From positions 15,062,205 through 15,126,204 of the forward strand of contig NC_067206.1 in NCBI RefSeq assembly GCF_026262505.1: a stretch of 64,000 nt of DNA. Reading direction: 5' to 3'. The stretch's first letter is position 1, and each line of letters opens with the position of its first letter. Under the pieces are notes generated by a model. It saw only the letters and a program-made list of their open reading frames with translations, made no database searches and was not told the DNA's origin. This stretch comes from Trichomonas vaginalis G3 (Eukaryota; Parabasalia; Trichomonadida; Trichomonadidae). Shown here in pieces: positions 50,689 through 60,516 of the stretch. The position numbers were made by a program, and so were the translations under genes.

Positions 50689-53338
50689 ATGCTATTGAAA
50701 GGAACTATGAGAGTGAAGTACATGACAGCAATGACAAAAGGAACTAATATCAAACCTAATGAAATCGCTCACGAGGACATAGAGCTTAACAAGTATTTTG
50801 TGGAGTATCTTATAAGTGAAGAGTATGTAAGACCTTACTTCATGTTTGACAGCATGAATGAGATGTTATTTCATGGTTAAAGAATATAAGCAATGTTTTC
50901 GGTAAGTACGTCATAGATGACAAAGGTCTTGTTGTATTTTATGAGACAGCAATACGAACACAGGAACTAATGGATATTATGCACTCAACAGCAAAGAAAG
51001 GATTTAGTACTATTGGCATGAATGAACATTGCAGGAATGACATATACAACCTATGCTCACGAAAGCCTTACACAAAAGCAATACAAATGATAGAACATAA
51101 GTGTCTAAGGTCAGCAAATGAAATCATTACTGTCAGTGGTTATGAAAGAACTGTTAGCAAAGATGAGTGGAAACAGCTATTCATATTAAGGAAGGACGTT
51201 GCTGAGTTAAACCTGTTGCATTGTTTCAGATAAGACCAGCAATGACTAAGAACCCTTTGACCTTAGTCAATGAGACCATAGAGGTTGAAGATAATGACAT
51301 GAAAGAACTAGGAATGAATGAGAGAAGTTGTGAAGGATGTTTGAGTCAAAACACATGGTTCTTCAGAGCTGTTAAGAAACTTAGTAAAGAACGACAGAAA
51401 TATTTTATAGAGAAGTATTGCAAAGGATGTGTAAATGAATTGCTTGAAATAGAACTTAGAGACACTTTCACACTAAAGGACTTGAGAAGAAATAAGTACA
51501 TGAGTGAGACGGTATTGACATAGCTAGTGTTATAAATGACTTAAGAAGATGTGTTGTCGTTATTGACGGAGCACGTATGACATATCTAGTGAAAGATTAT
51601 GATGGAATACGAGACACAACAACACTTGTGTCAGTAGATAGCAAGCAATAAGCTCATGAGAGTGTTTACGTAGGACGTATTGAAGAGAAGGATGTGAACG
51701 CACTGATGATTTATGAAGCGGGTCAGAACAAGAACTATCTTATGAAGTCAGGCATGAGATTCTTTGACGAAAGAGATGACATTTACAGCTATTTCAGAGG
51801 ATATGAGTATGAGGTACTGAATGAAGTAGATGAAAGCATTATTGAAGGATATTTGAAACATGTTCACGATGTCATATGTAATGAGGATGAAGAGCTTTAT
51901 GAGTATGTTTTGAACTGGTTCGCCTACATCGTTCAAAATCCTTGTGGAAAGACTGGAACAGTACTTTTGTTAATAGGAAAGCAAGGAACTGGTAAGAATG
52001 TACTTAGTAATGTTCTATGCGAGCTCATTAGCAAGTACGCCAACAATAATATAACGGCAATAGAGAATGTGGTTGGTAGATTCAATGCTGCTATTGAGAA
52101 CATGAAGCTCATCGTATGCAATGAACTAAGCTCATGCGATACGTCTAAGGTCATGAACCACGACGCACTAAAGTCAATAGTAACAGAGACTCAGTTGGAC
52201 TTAAATCAGAAGTGTCAGCCAGTAAGAAAGATAGAGAATGTTTGTAATATCATCATGATATCTAACAACTTCAACTCAGTAAAGATTGACAAAGACGACA
52301 GAAGATTTGTTGTCATTGACGTAAGCAGCAGATACAAAGGAAATTACGAATATTTCTCAAATCTCATTGAAAGCTTTAATGAAGAGTTTTATTCAAACTT
52401 ACTGACGTACTTCATGAAGAAAGATTTAAGTGAATTTGATGTAAGGAAGATACCATTCACCAGGGCTAAACAAGAACTCATCGAAATGAACAAAAACACC
52501 TTACCAAATGTTTTACGAGGAGTTCTATGAAAAGTTTGTATCCGGATGGAATTGTACAGAGTGCTACAGAAGATATAAAGAATTTGCGAAGGAGAATGAA
52601 TTCTTTGCATGTAGTTCAAATGTATTTGGTGGCAAGATGAGAGAATTTGTGAAGAGAAGTAGAAAGCGAGACGGTTCTGCAAGAAGTTATATTTACGAAG
52701 CAAGTATGATATTAGAAGGTCATGGAAAGAAAGAAACAGTGAATTATGAGGAAGTGCTTGAAAAATTCATGGAGTACATGGGAAGCAATATAACATACAA
52801 CAAAGACATATACAGTGAGTTTAAGTACTACTGTGAACAGCATGAGATTGAAGTAATGAGTAAAGGAGACTTTGAAACGCTTATGAAAGACAGTGAGGAG
52901 GTCATACATGAGAACAGTGATGAAATAGTTCATGAGAACAGTGAGGAGGTCGTTCATGAGAACAGTGATGAAATAGTTCATGAGAACAGTAAGGAGGTCA
53001 TACATGAATGCAATGAGGATGTCATACATGAGAACAGTGATGAAATAGTTCATGAGAACAGTGAGGAGGTCGTTCATGAATGCAATGATGAAATAGTTCA
53101 CGATGTCGTTCGTGAAGAAGCCATTGCAACAAAGAATGAGATAAAGGATTTCATAGAACTTAACAAGGAGGAGTTTAAAGAAGGCTATGAAGTGAAAAGA
53201 TGTGAAGAAGATTTCTTGGCGTATTTGAAGAAAAAGAGACTAAAGCCAATGGCTCAAAATAAGTTTCAATCGATGTTTGAAAAGAAACGTTTGAGCTATG
53301 GTGGTGTAAGAAGCACATATTACTTTGTTAAGAAGTGA
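50689..53338 (+). pseudogene. Primase-helicase fused to the octapeptide-repeat domain (right arm, frameshifted)
   Basis: Copy of 38929-36143 with at least four frame changes (near 50865, 51215, 51515, 51650 and 52490). Walker A IGKQGTGKN is in the clean stretch 51694-52530. The helicase end continues without a stop (GHGKKETVNYEEV) into the octapeptide-repeat region, which has about nine repeats, then the same basic end YYFVKK. It shows that helicase and repeat domain were probably one protein of about 920 residues. Confidence 0.75.
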
Positions 53339-53340
53339 GG

Positions 53341-53590
53341 ACATTTATTTTTGTCGTTAGTGTTGGAGTTTGTGTTTGTTGTTAGTGTTTGTCATTTGTG
53401 CTGAGGTTAGTACTTGATGTTAGTGTTGGAGTTTGTGTTTGTTGTTAGCGTTTGTCATTTGTGCTGAGGTTAGTACTTGTCGTTAGTGTTGGAGTTTGTG
53501 TTTGTTGTTAGTGTTTGTCATTTGTGCTGAGGTTAGTACTTGATGTTAGTGTTGGAGTTTGTGTTTGTTGTTAGTGAGAGAATAAATTAA
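53341..53590. repeat. ~75-bp tandem repeats downstream of the helicase
   Basis: About three copies of GTTAGTGTTGGAGTTTGTG plus TTTGTTGTTAGYGTTTGTC and GTGCTGAGGTTAGTACTTG. Mirror of 35905-36130. Confidence 0.9.
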
Positions 53591-54108
53591 ATCATGAACT
53601 TTGCCATGGTCTCTGTCCCTAGTAGTTTTCATTAAGTTCCGGAAATAATGAAAATCATAAACTTTGCCATGGTCTCTGTCCCTAGTAGTTTTCATTATCT
53701 CACAGAGTTAATGAAAGTCATACTTTCTATCAGATGAAGCATGCAGATGAACATAATGAAAGTTAGTGAGTTTGCCACGAGTTATGAATAAAATATTGGC
53801 ATATTAGATGAGATAGCTGATGAAACAGATGAAGATAAATTAAATCTTGGACTTTGCCACACTCTGTCCCTAGTTCCTCAAAATCCTTGACAACGTTGCT
53901 TAGAAATTTTGGTTCAAAACCTCATCTGATTTTAATCTGTTATGCTACCTGTTAAGTTTCGCGAGATTATAAATGTCATGGAGTTATATAAAAAGGAGGG
54001 ACAGCTAGGGACACTGGAAGTACTTATAAGGCTATCTGTTAAGATTGCATGAAATACTAAAAAGTCATGAAATCCATTATCGCTGTGCTAGCTTCACCTT
54101 AGAGTAAA
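53591..54108. other. Non-coding region before the YxV-G-RK gene (right arm)
   Basis: Two copies of the TTTGCCATGGTCTCTGTCCC segment (near 53600 and 53660) and a related third (TTTGCCACACTCTGTCCC near 53855). TATAAAAAGGAGGGACAGC at about 53986-54004 looks like a TATA-type box, although trichomonad genes usually rely on an initiator. No gene. Confidence 0.55.
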
Positions 54109-54345
54109 ATGACGACTAAAGTCACTGAAGCAATGAAACAAAAGTTTTTGGTAGAATACATTAAATCAGGAATTATTCCAGAAGGTTTTTACATTCATAC
54201 TATGAAGGATGGTAGAGTTCAGTTTAGAAAGATAAAGCAACCATTAGATAAAGAAGGAATTTTGAGAAAGATTAAACTTCATGAGGACAACATTGCTGAA
54301 CTTAAGAAGAAGTTAGAAGAGTTGGAGAAAGGAAGAGAGTTATAA
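54109..54345 (+). CDS. YxV-G-RK domain protein (right arm)
   Basis: 78 residues, same as 35128-35373 except a few substitutions and an earlier stop (ends GREL), due to a two-base difference in the GAGAGTTTATA region. The domain GFYIHTMKDGRVQFRKIKQP and the coiled-coil end are preserved. Confidence 0.65.
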   Translation: MTTKVTEAMKQKFLVEYIKSGIIPEGFYIHTMKDGRVQFRKIKQPLDKEGILRKIKLHEDNIAELKKKLEELEKGREL

Positions 54346-54369
54346 AGCAATGAATTCAAGTGGGTGAAA

Positions 54370-54410
54370 AAAGAGGTGAAAAAAGAGGTGAGATCTCACC
54401 ACTTCACCTA
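54370..54410. repeat. AGATCT palindrome, GTGAG/CTCAC form (right arm)
   Basis: Two GGTGAAAAAAGA half-sites precede GGTGAGATCTCACC (about 54389-54402), mirror of 35060-35116, between the two small genes. Confidence 0.8.
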
Positions 54411-54507
54411 AATTTATTTTTGTGCTATGTTTTCATACGTGTGATGGTTGTGATATCATTATTTTTAAGTTTATTTTTTATTTTATTTTTATTTTATTTT
54501 TATGTAA

Positions 54508-54834
54508 ATGACGAAAACTATTGAGATAACAAACTACAACGGTCATGAGTTCAAGAATTTGTTCTTCGTTCCTCGTGAAAATACATTCTATCAGATACGA
54601 GGGAGAAAGGGTAAAGTTAGTTTGAGCGTTTATGAAGGAATGAAGAATGGAAAGTTTATACAAGCATACGATACAAACGGTAAACGTGTTTCATTAGCTT
54701 TGTCAAAACTTACTAACATTTATTTTGACAGTGACTTTGACTCTGACGATTGGAGCGACAGCAGCGATACTGAAGAATATGAACTATTGTGTGAAGCACA
54801 GCAATGGGAAGAGTTGCAATACTTTTGTAAGTGA
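54508..54834 (+). CDS. Small protein with Asp/Ser-rich tail (intact)
   Basis: 108 residues, ATG 54508 behind TTTTATTTTTATGTAA. The N-terminal 60 residues are strand-rich and basic (FYQIRGRKGKVSLSVYEGM); residues about 75-95 are strongly acidic (SDFDSDDWSDSSDTEEYE). It is the outermost gene of the arm, next to the tip, and its left copy (34650-34975) is frameshifted. A basic-then-acidic layout suggests nucleic-acid binding with a DNA-mimic or nuclear tail; not recognised. Confidence 0.6.
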   Translation: MTKTIEITNYNGHEFKNLFFVPRENTFYQIRGRKGKVSLSVYEGMKNGKFIQAYDTNGKRVSLALSKLTNIYFDSDFDSDDWSDSSDTEEYELLCEAQQWEELQYFCK

Positions 54835-55015
54835 GAACGTTTATTTTTACAGTAGTAAGGTGAAGTGGTTGGCGGCTTTATAAATATTTAAGGTTAAGTT
54901 GGTGTTGTCGTTTGTGTTGTAAAATATACGTTAACGGTTTTGTAAAGTGTCAAATTCACAAGTATTGCATACGAAGGAACGCAGTGCCTCCGTACACGAG
55001 ACTTGTATACTAACT
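54835..55015. repeat. Tip of the right arm with terminal hairpin
   Basis: Contains TTAACGGTTTTGTAAAGTG, the hairpin TACGAAGG...CCTCCGTA and the terminal ATACTAACT. The left tip has the matching bases at 34469-34620, with a perfect hairpin stem (TACGGAGG...CCTCCGTA). Confidence 0.8.
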
Positions 55016-55020
55016 TTATT
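55016..55020. repeat. Target-site duplication of the nested element, right copy
   Basis: TTATT, identical to 34464-34468. Confidence 0.85.
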
Positions 55021-55799
55021 GGAGGAATTACAATAAATGAATAAATTTGAAAGTCTTTTGAATTTTCAGGTAATTCATCACCTTTCTTAAATGTATGCAA
55101 TTCAATTTCATTGTTAACTTCTTTAACTAAAATCATTTCGCAGAATCCTTGTTCGATTTTGTTTATGATTGAAAAAATTGTTGAGAAATAATTGTAAGAT
55201 TGAATTCTATCCCCCCTTTGTGGTTCCTTTAAGTTTATTTACTATATTATGGAACATCGTATAAGTTGCATTGGGAATATTCAATTCTTTTGCAAAAATT
55301 TCTTTGCATTGAGGAACATTATCAGAATTTGCTAATTCATAGACTTTTTTTCCTGCTTGCAACTTAAGAATTTTTGGTATATTGTTACTCGGCTTGCATT
55401 GCTTTGCTCTATGCTCGTGTTTAATTACTGGAATGAAGAAAAGTTGACTATTTTCATGAGTCTTTACAAGCTCCATGCAAAATTGGCAGTTAGGACAACG
55501 AAACTTTTTTCCTTGCTCAAAATTTAATGGATAAAAAGAATTATATGAATCTTTTGCAATAAATATAGCAGCTTCTGTAGGATCTGTAAATTTTAATTTG
55601 CTATATCTTTCCTTGAGAATTGGAATTGGGGATTTTCAGGTATTTCCATTCTATATTTCAATTTTTTACGGGAATTCAATTCATTTTGAATTAAATCCAG
55701 CATATCAGCTCCATCTCCTTTTTCTTCATCAACAATAGCTTGGATGGATACTGATATAGTTTGATTCTCTTCCACTATTGTCGGTTCGCTTTCCGACAT
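55021..55799 (-). pseudogene. MULE transposase, N-terminal third (interrupted)
   Basis: Starts MSESEPTIVEENQTIS at 55799; frame changes occur near 55620 and 55200. A Cys/His motif, FRCPNCQF followed by IKHEHRAKQC, is the WRKY/FLYWCH-like zinc finger that MULE transposases use to bind their ends. The last codons before the insertion (IVIPPI) lead in phase into the C-terminal part at 34463 once the nested element is removed. A helical linker (IFAKELNIPNATYTMFHNIV) separates finger and catalytic domain. Confidence 0.75.
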
Positions 55800-56023
55800 G
55801 AGATAAAATTGAAGGTTTAACGTACTTTTGATACTCTGAGTTAAAAAAAGATTTTCTTAACATAATTTGATTTATTGGTCCTTAAAAAATTCTGATTCAA
55901 AATTGAATTGAATCGAACGAGTTTTCCTTTTGAGTCATTTCAAATATTCATGAGAAAGAAAAAAATTCTAGCAATTTCAAATATTTTTGATTTGATTGAA
56001 TTCAAAAGTGTCACAAATATTCA

Positions 56024-56380
56024 ATGAGAAAGAGAAAAGAGATCGAATATGTTGTTTCTGAGCGAATAGTCAAGCAATATTTCGTTAAGTACAAAGATCA
56101 GCATCCGGAAAAAAATAAATGGGTATATCAAAATGAGATTCCGCAAGAAATATTTGAAAAATATCTAGAAACGAAGAAAACAGAAAATATTGATGAAATG
56201 TTACGCTGTACTCGAATTGTTCATGTTGTTGATCAAGATAAAAAAGAATTTTATCTTGAATTTTCAAAAAAAAATCAAATTCATCACATATTAAACAAGA
56301 ATCTAGATGAAGAACATCAAAAGGCTTATATAGATTATCTTGAAAGTTTACTCAAACTTGAAATAAAAAATAAAAATTAA
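56024..56380 (+). CDS. HP1-like protein (chromodomain plus chromoshadow-like domain)
   Basis: Intact, 118 residues. Residues 6-50 (IEYVVSERI, QYFVKYKDQ, NKWVYQNEIPQEIFEKYLE) follow the chromodomain plan: Y-V-V/E-x-I, strand Y-x-V-K-Y, W-x-x-x-x-E-I, C-terminal helix. Residues 58-112 (MLRCTRIVHVV, FYLEFSKKN, HHILNKNL, KAYIDYLESLL) resemble a chromoshadow domain. If so, it is a small heterochromatin-type adaptor that might bind methylated histone tails. It lies inside the MULE, 225 bases upstream of the divergent transposase start, and overlaps the end of the next gene by 33 bases. Confidence 0.5.
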   Translation: MRKRKEIEYVVSERIVKQYFVKYKDQHPEKNKWVYQNEIPQEIFEKYLETKKTENIDEMLRCTRIVHVVDQDKKEFYLEFSKKNQIHHILNKNLDEEHQKAYIDYLESLLKLEIKNKN

Positions 56381-57532
56381 ATTAACCCTCGTTAGGATAT
56401 CGTTGCAAATAAAGATCTGTTTCTCAGAAAGATCCTGATTTTCTGATAAATATTCTGTTGTAACTTCTACAAGGTTTAAGATATGAAAAACATTTTTGAA
56501 TATTTCATCGCTATCAAATCTGCGGAAACATCTGGAATATAATTTCAAATATTTGTGAAGATTTGAATTCTCAATTGCATAATTAATTAAAAATTCATGT
56601 GAATTTAAAAAATCGGTAGATGAAATTTGCATGGGTATAAGAGGAAGTACACAATAATACCCCTGAACTACATACTCTGTAAATGAATAGTGAGGAGAAA
56701 GACTTCGCAGAATTTCAAGTGTTTTTATGAATTCTAAAGCCATCTCAGATGTTATATCGACTGCTTTATAAAATAAAACTATAAATTTGAGAAGATAAAC
56801 AAAATCTTCGTTATTTATAATTGAATTCACGTCATTAAAAAAGTTGAAATAATTTGATATTAGTATATCCGAACATGGAAGAGCAGTTGCATATCCTGGG
56901 TAATATTTTAATAATTTTGTAAAGAAATTTGCAATTGCATAAGTTGAATATTGATTTTCGTACTCAATAATACTAGAAAAAATTTCTTTCTTGAGTAAAA
57001 CTGCGTTTTGGAAGAATTCAACGTCAAGAATATTGTTTTTAATCAAAGCAATAAATGTATCGATGATATAGAGAGAATTGTCACTGCTGCTTATGAAACG
57101 TAATATCTCATCATATTGATCGGAAAATGTTGATAAATAAAGGTATTGTATGTTATCTAAAGCTTTAAAATGAATTAATTTTAATGAAAAAATGAAAAAA
57201 ATCTGGTTAATATAATGCGATAAATATTCGAATAAATTTTCCAGTAGTATCAAATCTATTTGAAAGATATTCGAAGAAGTGATATTTTGAATTGTGAATT
57301 TTAATATTGTTTCATTTTGTGTAGATTGCTCGATAATGAAATGTATCAAAAGATTCATTGAATATGAGTCAATGGAAAAGCTTAAATCCTTAGGGATATC
57401 CAAAATAAATCTTAATAAAGAAGATTCGTCTTGAAAATTAGCTTCCGAAAGTTCTATTTCAGTCGGAGCTGGAAGATTCCGATCATTTATGAATCTCGAA
57501 ACGACAGAAAATTTGTATTGTTTATATTTCAT
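56348..57532 (-). CDS. Helical repeat-type protein of host origin, unknown
   Basis: Intact, 394 residues (MKYKQYKFSVVSRFINDRN). Almost all helical with recurring pairs of amphipathic helices (YAIANFFTKLLKYYPG, DFVYLLKFIVLFYKAVDI), like the armadillo/HEAT-type host proteins common in trichomonads. No catalytic motif. It is convergent with and overlaps the HP1-like gene. Composition (Phe/Ile/Asn/Ser-rich) differs from the Maverick genes. It may be a host gene captured by the MULE. Confidence 0.55.
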   Translation of the reverse strand: MKYKQYKFSVVSRFINDRNLPAPTEIELSEANFQDESSLLRFILDIPKDLSFSIDSYSMNLLIHFIIEQSTQNETILKFTIQNITSSNIFQIDLILLENLFEYLSHYINQIFFIFSLKLIHFKALDNIQYLYLSTFSDQYDEILRFISSSDNSLYIIDTFIALIKNNILDVEFFQNAVLLKKEIFSSIIEYENQYSTYAIANFFTKLLKYYPGYATALPCSDILISNYFNFFNDVNSIINNEDFVYLLKFIVLFYKAVDITSEMALEFIKTLEILRSLSPHYSFTEYVVQGYYCVLPLIPMQISSTDFLNSHEFLINYAIENSNLHKYLKLYSRCFRRFDSDEIFKNVFHILNLVEVTTEYLSENQDLSEKQIFICNDILTRVNLIFIFYFKFE

Positions 57533-59102
57533 TATTCGAAATGATAAACTTCAAAATCTAAAATTTATTTTTTTACAATATATTTCATCCTATTGTCAAG
57601 GCTAAATTTTTCACCGGAAGTGTATCAAAAATTGATAAGATTTACGGTGATCTAATTATGACAATTCAATGCATCTCGTGATATAACGCAGATATAAACA
57701 CAACTGATATTGCATAACTAATAATTGAGTCAAATAACTAAATTATGTGTTATATTTTACACATATTTCTTCAATTTTGTAATAAATGGATGTTTAACAC
57801 TAATTTTTTAAGGACTTCGACTTTAGCATCACATAAATATGTTATTTTCTATATTAAAACGTAATTTTGGTGGTCTTAGAATAGAAAAATATGCAATATT
57901 CGTGGAGATAATGAGGGTTCTTAAACATGTTCTTAAAAATAAATAAAATAATACAAATCTTTATTCAATCTTTTGATATTGTTGGTCCTCTCTTTGTGAA
58001 AATACTTAACTTCAAAGAGTATTATGTTTTACCTAGTGAGGACCTTAAGTTTGCAAAAACATAATAAAAGTAAAATAAAAAAGATCGGATTTATCACAAA
58101 ACTTTGAGTATTATAGGATTTAATATATTTTCTTAGTAGATTATATGATTTAGTTTCTTAAAATCTAAAGTATTTCTTGAGGAAAATATAAATTGAAATT
58201 CAAAAAGTAAAAAAAATGTAAACAAATCAAATTTTAAATGGACCAAATGTTGATTTTTCATTCGTTTTCTCATTATCGAAAAAAATTTGGAAAGCTAAGA
58301 AGTCAATAACAAGTTATATAATACAACAAAACCACATCGGATATGTTTTCATCAAATAGTCTCCTAGATTTGTTATGAAATTAAAATATCATGATATTTT
58401 AAGGGCTTTTGATTTCAATATTAGAATTATTCAGTTATGTCGTGCTAATATCAATTGCTTTATACAATTAATCGTTTACAAGCTGCAAAAATCGAACAAT
58501 AATTTGACTTTGTAAAAAAAGTGCGTCATTTTTATTCGTTATACTTACAAAATGTAAACATTACGAGAAACATTTACATTTGTAAATGTAACAAGTAAAG
58601 TTGTATCGCATAATTTGACTTTGTAAAAAAAGTGCGTCATTTTTATTCGTTATACTTACAAAATGTAAACATTACGAGAAACATTTACATTTGTAAATGT
58701 AACAAGTAAATACATCAGATTTAAATTGTAAATGTAGTTTATCTCTCTCATCTCCTTTTTAAAAGGTATTACATACATACGAACGCATGGGTCACTCAAT
58801 AATTAGCGTGATAATAATTGAGGATAGACTGTAATCGTAATTTTATTTTTGGACTTATATTTCGACATTTTGAAGTCGCTTGAAAGTCTTGCAAATGATT
58901 AAATTTGGAAAATTTGACCTAAGTCTGCATTATTTTGATGACTTAAACAATTCTATAAATCTGTTTTCCTAAAAATTTAAAAAGATATAATTTCAATTTC
59001 CCTAAATTTATGTAATTCATATATCACCAAAATATTTGGACTGCATTTCGTTTGTCTGCACCTAATTAAAGTCTAAATACCAATTAATTTTGGAGTTGCA
59101 TT
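57533..59102. other. Non-coding MULE 5' region
   Basis: About 1.6 kb, AT-rich. One clear structure: a 111-bp tandem duplication at 58501-58710 (AATTTGACTTTGTAAAAAAA...) whose units each contain the palindrome CATTTACATTTGTAAATG. No gene seen. Confidence 0.65.
58501..58710. repeat. Two 111-bp direct repeats
   Basis: Starts at 58501 and 58612, near identical, each with a CATTTACAAATGTAAATG-type palindrome. Subterminal repeats of this kind are often transposase-binding regions; this is inference. Confidence 0.75.
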
Positions 59103-59200
59103 GCTTTTAATGTAAAAATGCACGTTTAGAAAAAGACGATAACGATTAAATTACAAAATCGATAACGACGACGATTAAATTACAAAATCGATAACCTCTC
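59103..59200. repeat. MULE terminal inverted repeat, right
   Basis: CGATTAAATTACAAAATCG occurs twice within it; mirrors 32113-32210. Confidence 0.8.
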
Positions 59201-59209
59201 ATGATTATA
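59201..59209. repeat. MULE target-site duplication, right copy
   Basis: ATGATTATA, identical to 32104-32112. Confidence 0.85.
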
Positions 59210-59442
59210 AATTATCAAAGCTAGTTTATTAGAAATTATAAACTTTCATAAAAGATCTTTTCGATAAAAAACTATTGGGACACTCCTGACATGTCAGACT
59301 TTAATATAAATGTCAGCCAGTTGACACACACCGACAAATCGATGTCAAACAGGACTCAAAAAATTCACTTGAAATTTTATATTAGTTTTATTCCTCTATT
59401 GATAATAATGATATTTTCAAAAAAAAAAAAAAAAAAAAAGGT
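59210..59442. other. Host flank between the MULE and the right Maverick
   Basis: AT-rich, ending in 21 A (59419-59439) and GGT. A short + frame at 59291 (MSDFNINVSQLTHTDKSM) has no support as a gene. Continuous with 31780-32103 if the MULE is removed. Confidence 0.6.
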
Positions 59443-59481
59443 AGTGGGGCCTCCAGGCACTTCGTGCCCTCTAGCCCTGAA
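59443..59481. repeat. Terminal inverted repeat of the right Maverick
   Basis: AGTGGGGCCTCCAGGCACTT onward, mirror of 31741-31779, including the GGCACTTCGTGCC hairpin. Confidence 0.75.
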
Positions 59482-59699
59482 GATGTTTAGTATAAATGAA
59501 GTTTATATTCGGAAAATTGTTAGTCTTCTGGTGTGAATTCGGAGGACTCTTCTTCTTCCTCCATTGCTTCTGGGAAGAAGCCTTCTTCTGGGTCGAAAAC
59601 ATTATATAATGTGTCGCTTTTCACAAATTATATATGTTTTCATGCTTTGTCACTTTTCTGTCACTTTTCGGATAAAAACATTTTTATTATTATATATAA

Positions 59700-60516
59700 A
59701 TGAATTTTACAAAACCTCCGTTACCGTTCTTTGGAAATAAGAGTAAATGTAAAGATATTATATTGAGAGAACTTAAGAAACTACCGAATGGTCTAACATT
59801 TGTAGATTTGTTCGGTGGAAGTTTCTATATATCCCATTTGTGCCATACAATATTCCCAGACTCAAAGATTATATGCAATGACTTCGACAACTATATGGAC
59901 CGTCTCAAACATATACCAGACACAAACAATATATTGAAAGAGTTAAAAGAAAAGATACCTATAGGTAAGATGGAACGTATACCATTAGATAACAAAAATA
60001 TTGTGAGAGAGGTTTTGAAAAAAGCAGAATATATAGACTGGGATAGTATATCTGCTAGACTATTATATAGTGGTGCTATAAGAGTTCATGACATTGAAAC
60101 ACTTATGTCAAAGTTTTATATCTTAACTATACAAATGTTTTCAAAGAGGACATAGAAAAATATATTGAGGGTAAGAGTTTGTGAGATGTTATTGGACAGA
60201 GTTGTATGAAAAATATAAAGACAAGGAAAATGTTTTCTTTATAGTGGACCCACCGTTCTATAACACATGGGATTTTCAATACCAAGTAGACTGGACTTTG
60301 AGAGACTCTTTAGAAACTTTAGACGTTTTACATAACCATCCATGCTTTTACTTTACATCCGATAAAAGTGGTTTGGAAACCGTTATGAGATGGTTAGAGG
60401 ACATACATGACTATGAGTTTATATATGACAAGATAGAATATGAGAGAGGTCCTATAAACCGGAGAAAGTGTCATAACAAAGAAATTTTATTAGTAAGTAA
60501 ATGTGGTTTGAAATAG
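59700..60516 (+). pseudogene. D12-class DNA adenine-N6 methyltransferase (two frameshifts)
   Basis: Copy of 30704-31522 with FVDLFGGSF and IVDPPFYN intact, but a missing A near 60112 and a missing base near 60172 break the frame between them. A few substitutions (for example SGAIRVHD for SGSIRVHD) show that it is a separate copy. Confidence 0.8.

Larger units (their letters stand above)
34469..55015. mobile_element. 20.5-kb palindromic Maverick-related element
   Basis: Begins AGTTAGTAT and ends ATACTAACT (AG...CT termini), flanked by a 5-bp duplication, both typical of Maverick integration. The two arms (34469-45330 and 45645-55015) are inverted copies carrying the same genes in mirror order: small acidic-tailed protein, YxV-G-RK protein, 8-residue repeat protein, primase-helicase, NUMOD4-HNH endonuclease and KilA-N remnant, then repeat arrays. 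No polymerase, capsid, ATPase or integrase is present, so it seems to depend on other elements. Arms differ in array length and in frameshifts. Confidence 0.8.
45645..55015. repeat. Right arm of the palindrome (~9.4 kb inverted repeat)
   Basis: Inverted copy of the left arm, with one repeat block instead of two, fewer octapeptide repeats and more frameshifts in the helicase gene. The tip ...ATACTAACT ends at 55015. Confidence 0.85.
32113..59200 (-). mobile_element. Mutator-like element (MULE) split by a nested element
   Basis: Bounded by 9-bp duplications and by inverted repeats of about 95 bp (32113-32210 and 59103-59200; shared cores GATTTTGTAATTTAATCG and TTATCGTCTTTTT). Net length is about 6.5 kb without the 20.5-kb insert. 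It carries a minus-strand transposase (55799 to 33385, interrupted) plus two genes at 56024-57532 unrelated to transposition. Confidence 0.85.

Noticed and set aside
53986-54004. TATA box TATAAAAAGG as a confident promoter
   Set aside because: It lies 105 bases before the start, and trichomonad promoters generally rely on an initiator; kept only as a remark.
34469-55015. That the whole inverted symmetry is only an assembly artefact
   Set aside because: Not fully excluded, but both tips are anchored in different parts of one MULE gene with an exact 5-bp duplication, the arms differ by substitutions and array length, and the hinge is unique. An artefact would not predict the in-phase empty site.
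59291-59536. 81-codon + frame in the host flank running into the Maverick tip
   Set aside because: It crosses the poly-A tract and the terminal repeat; no start context and no coding look.
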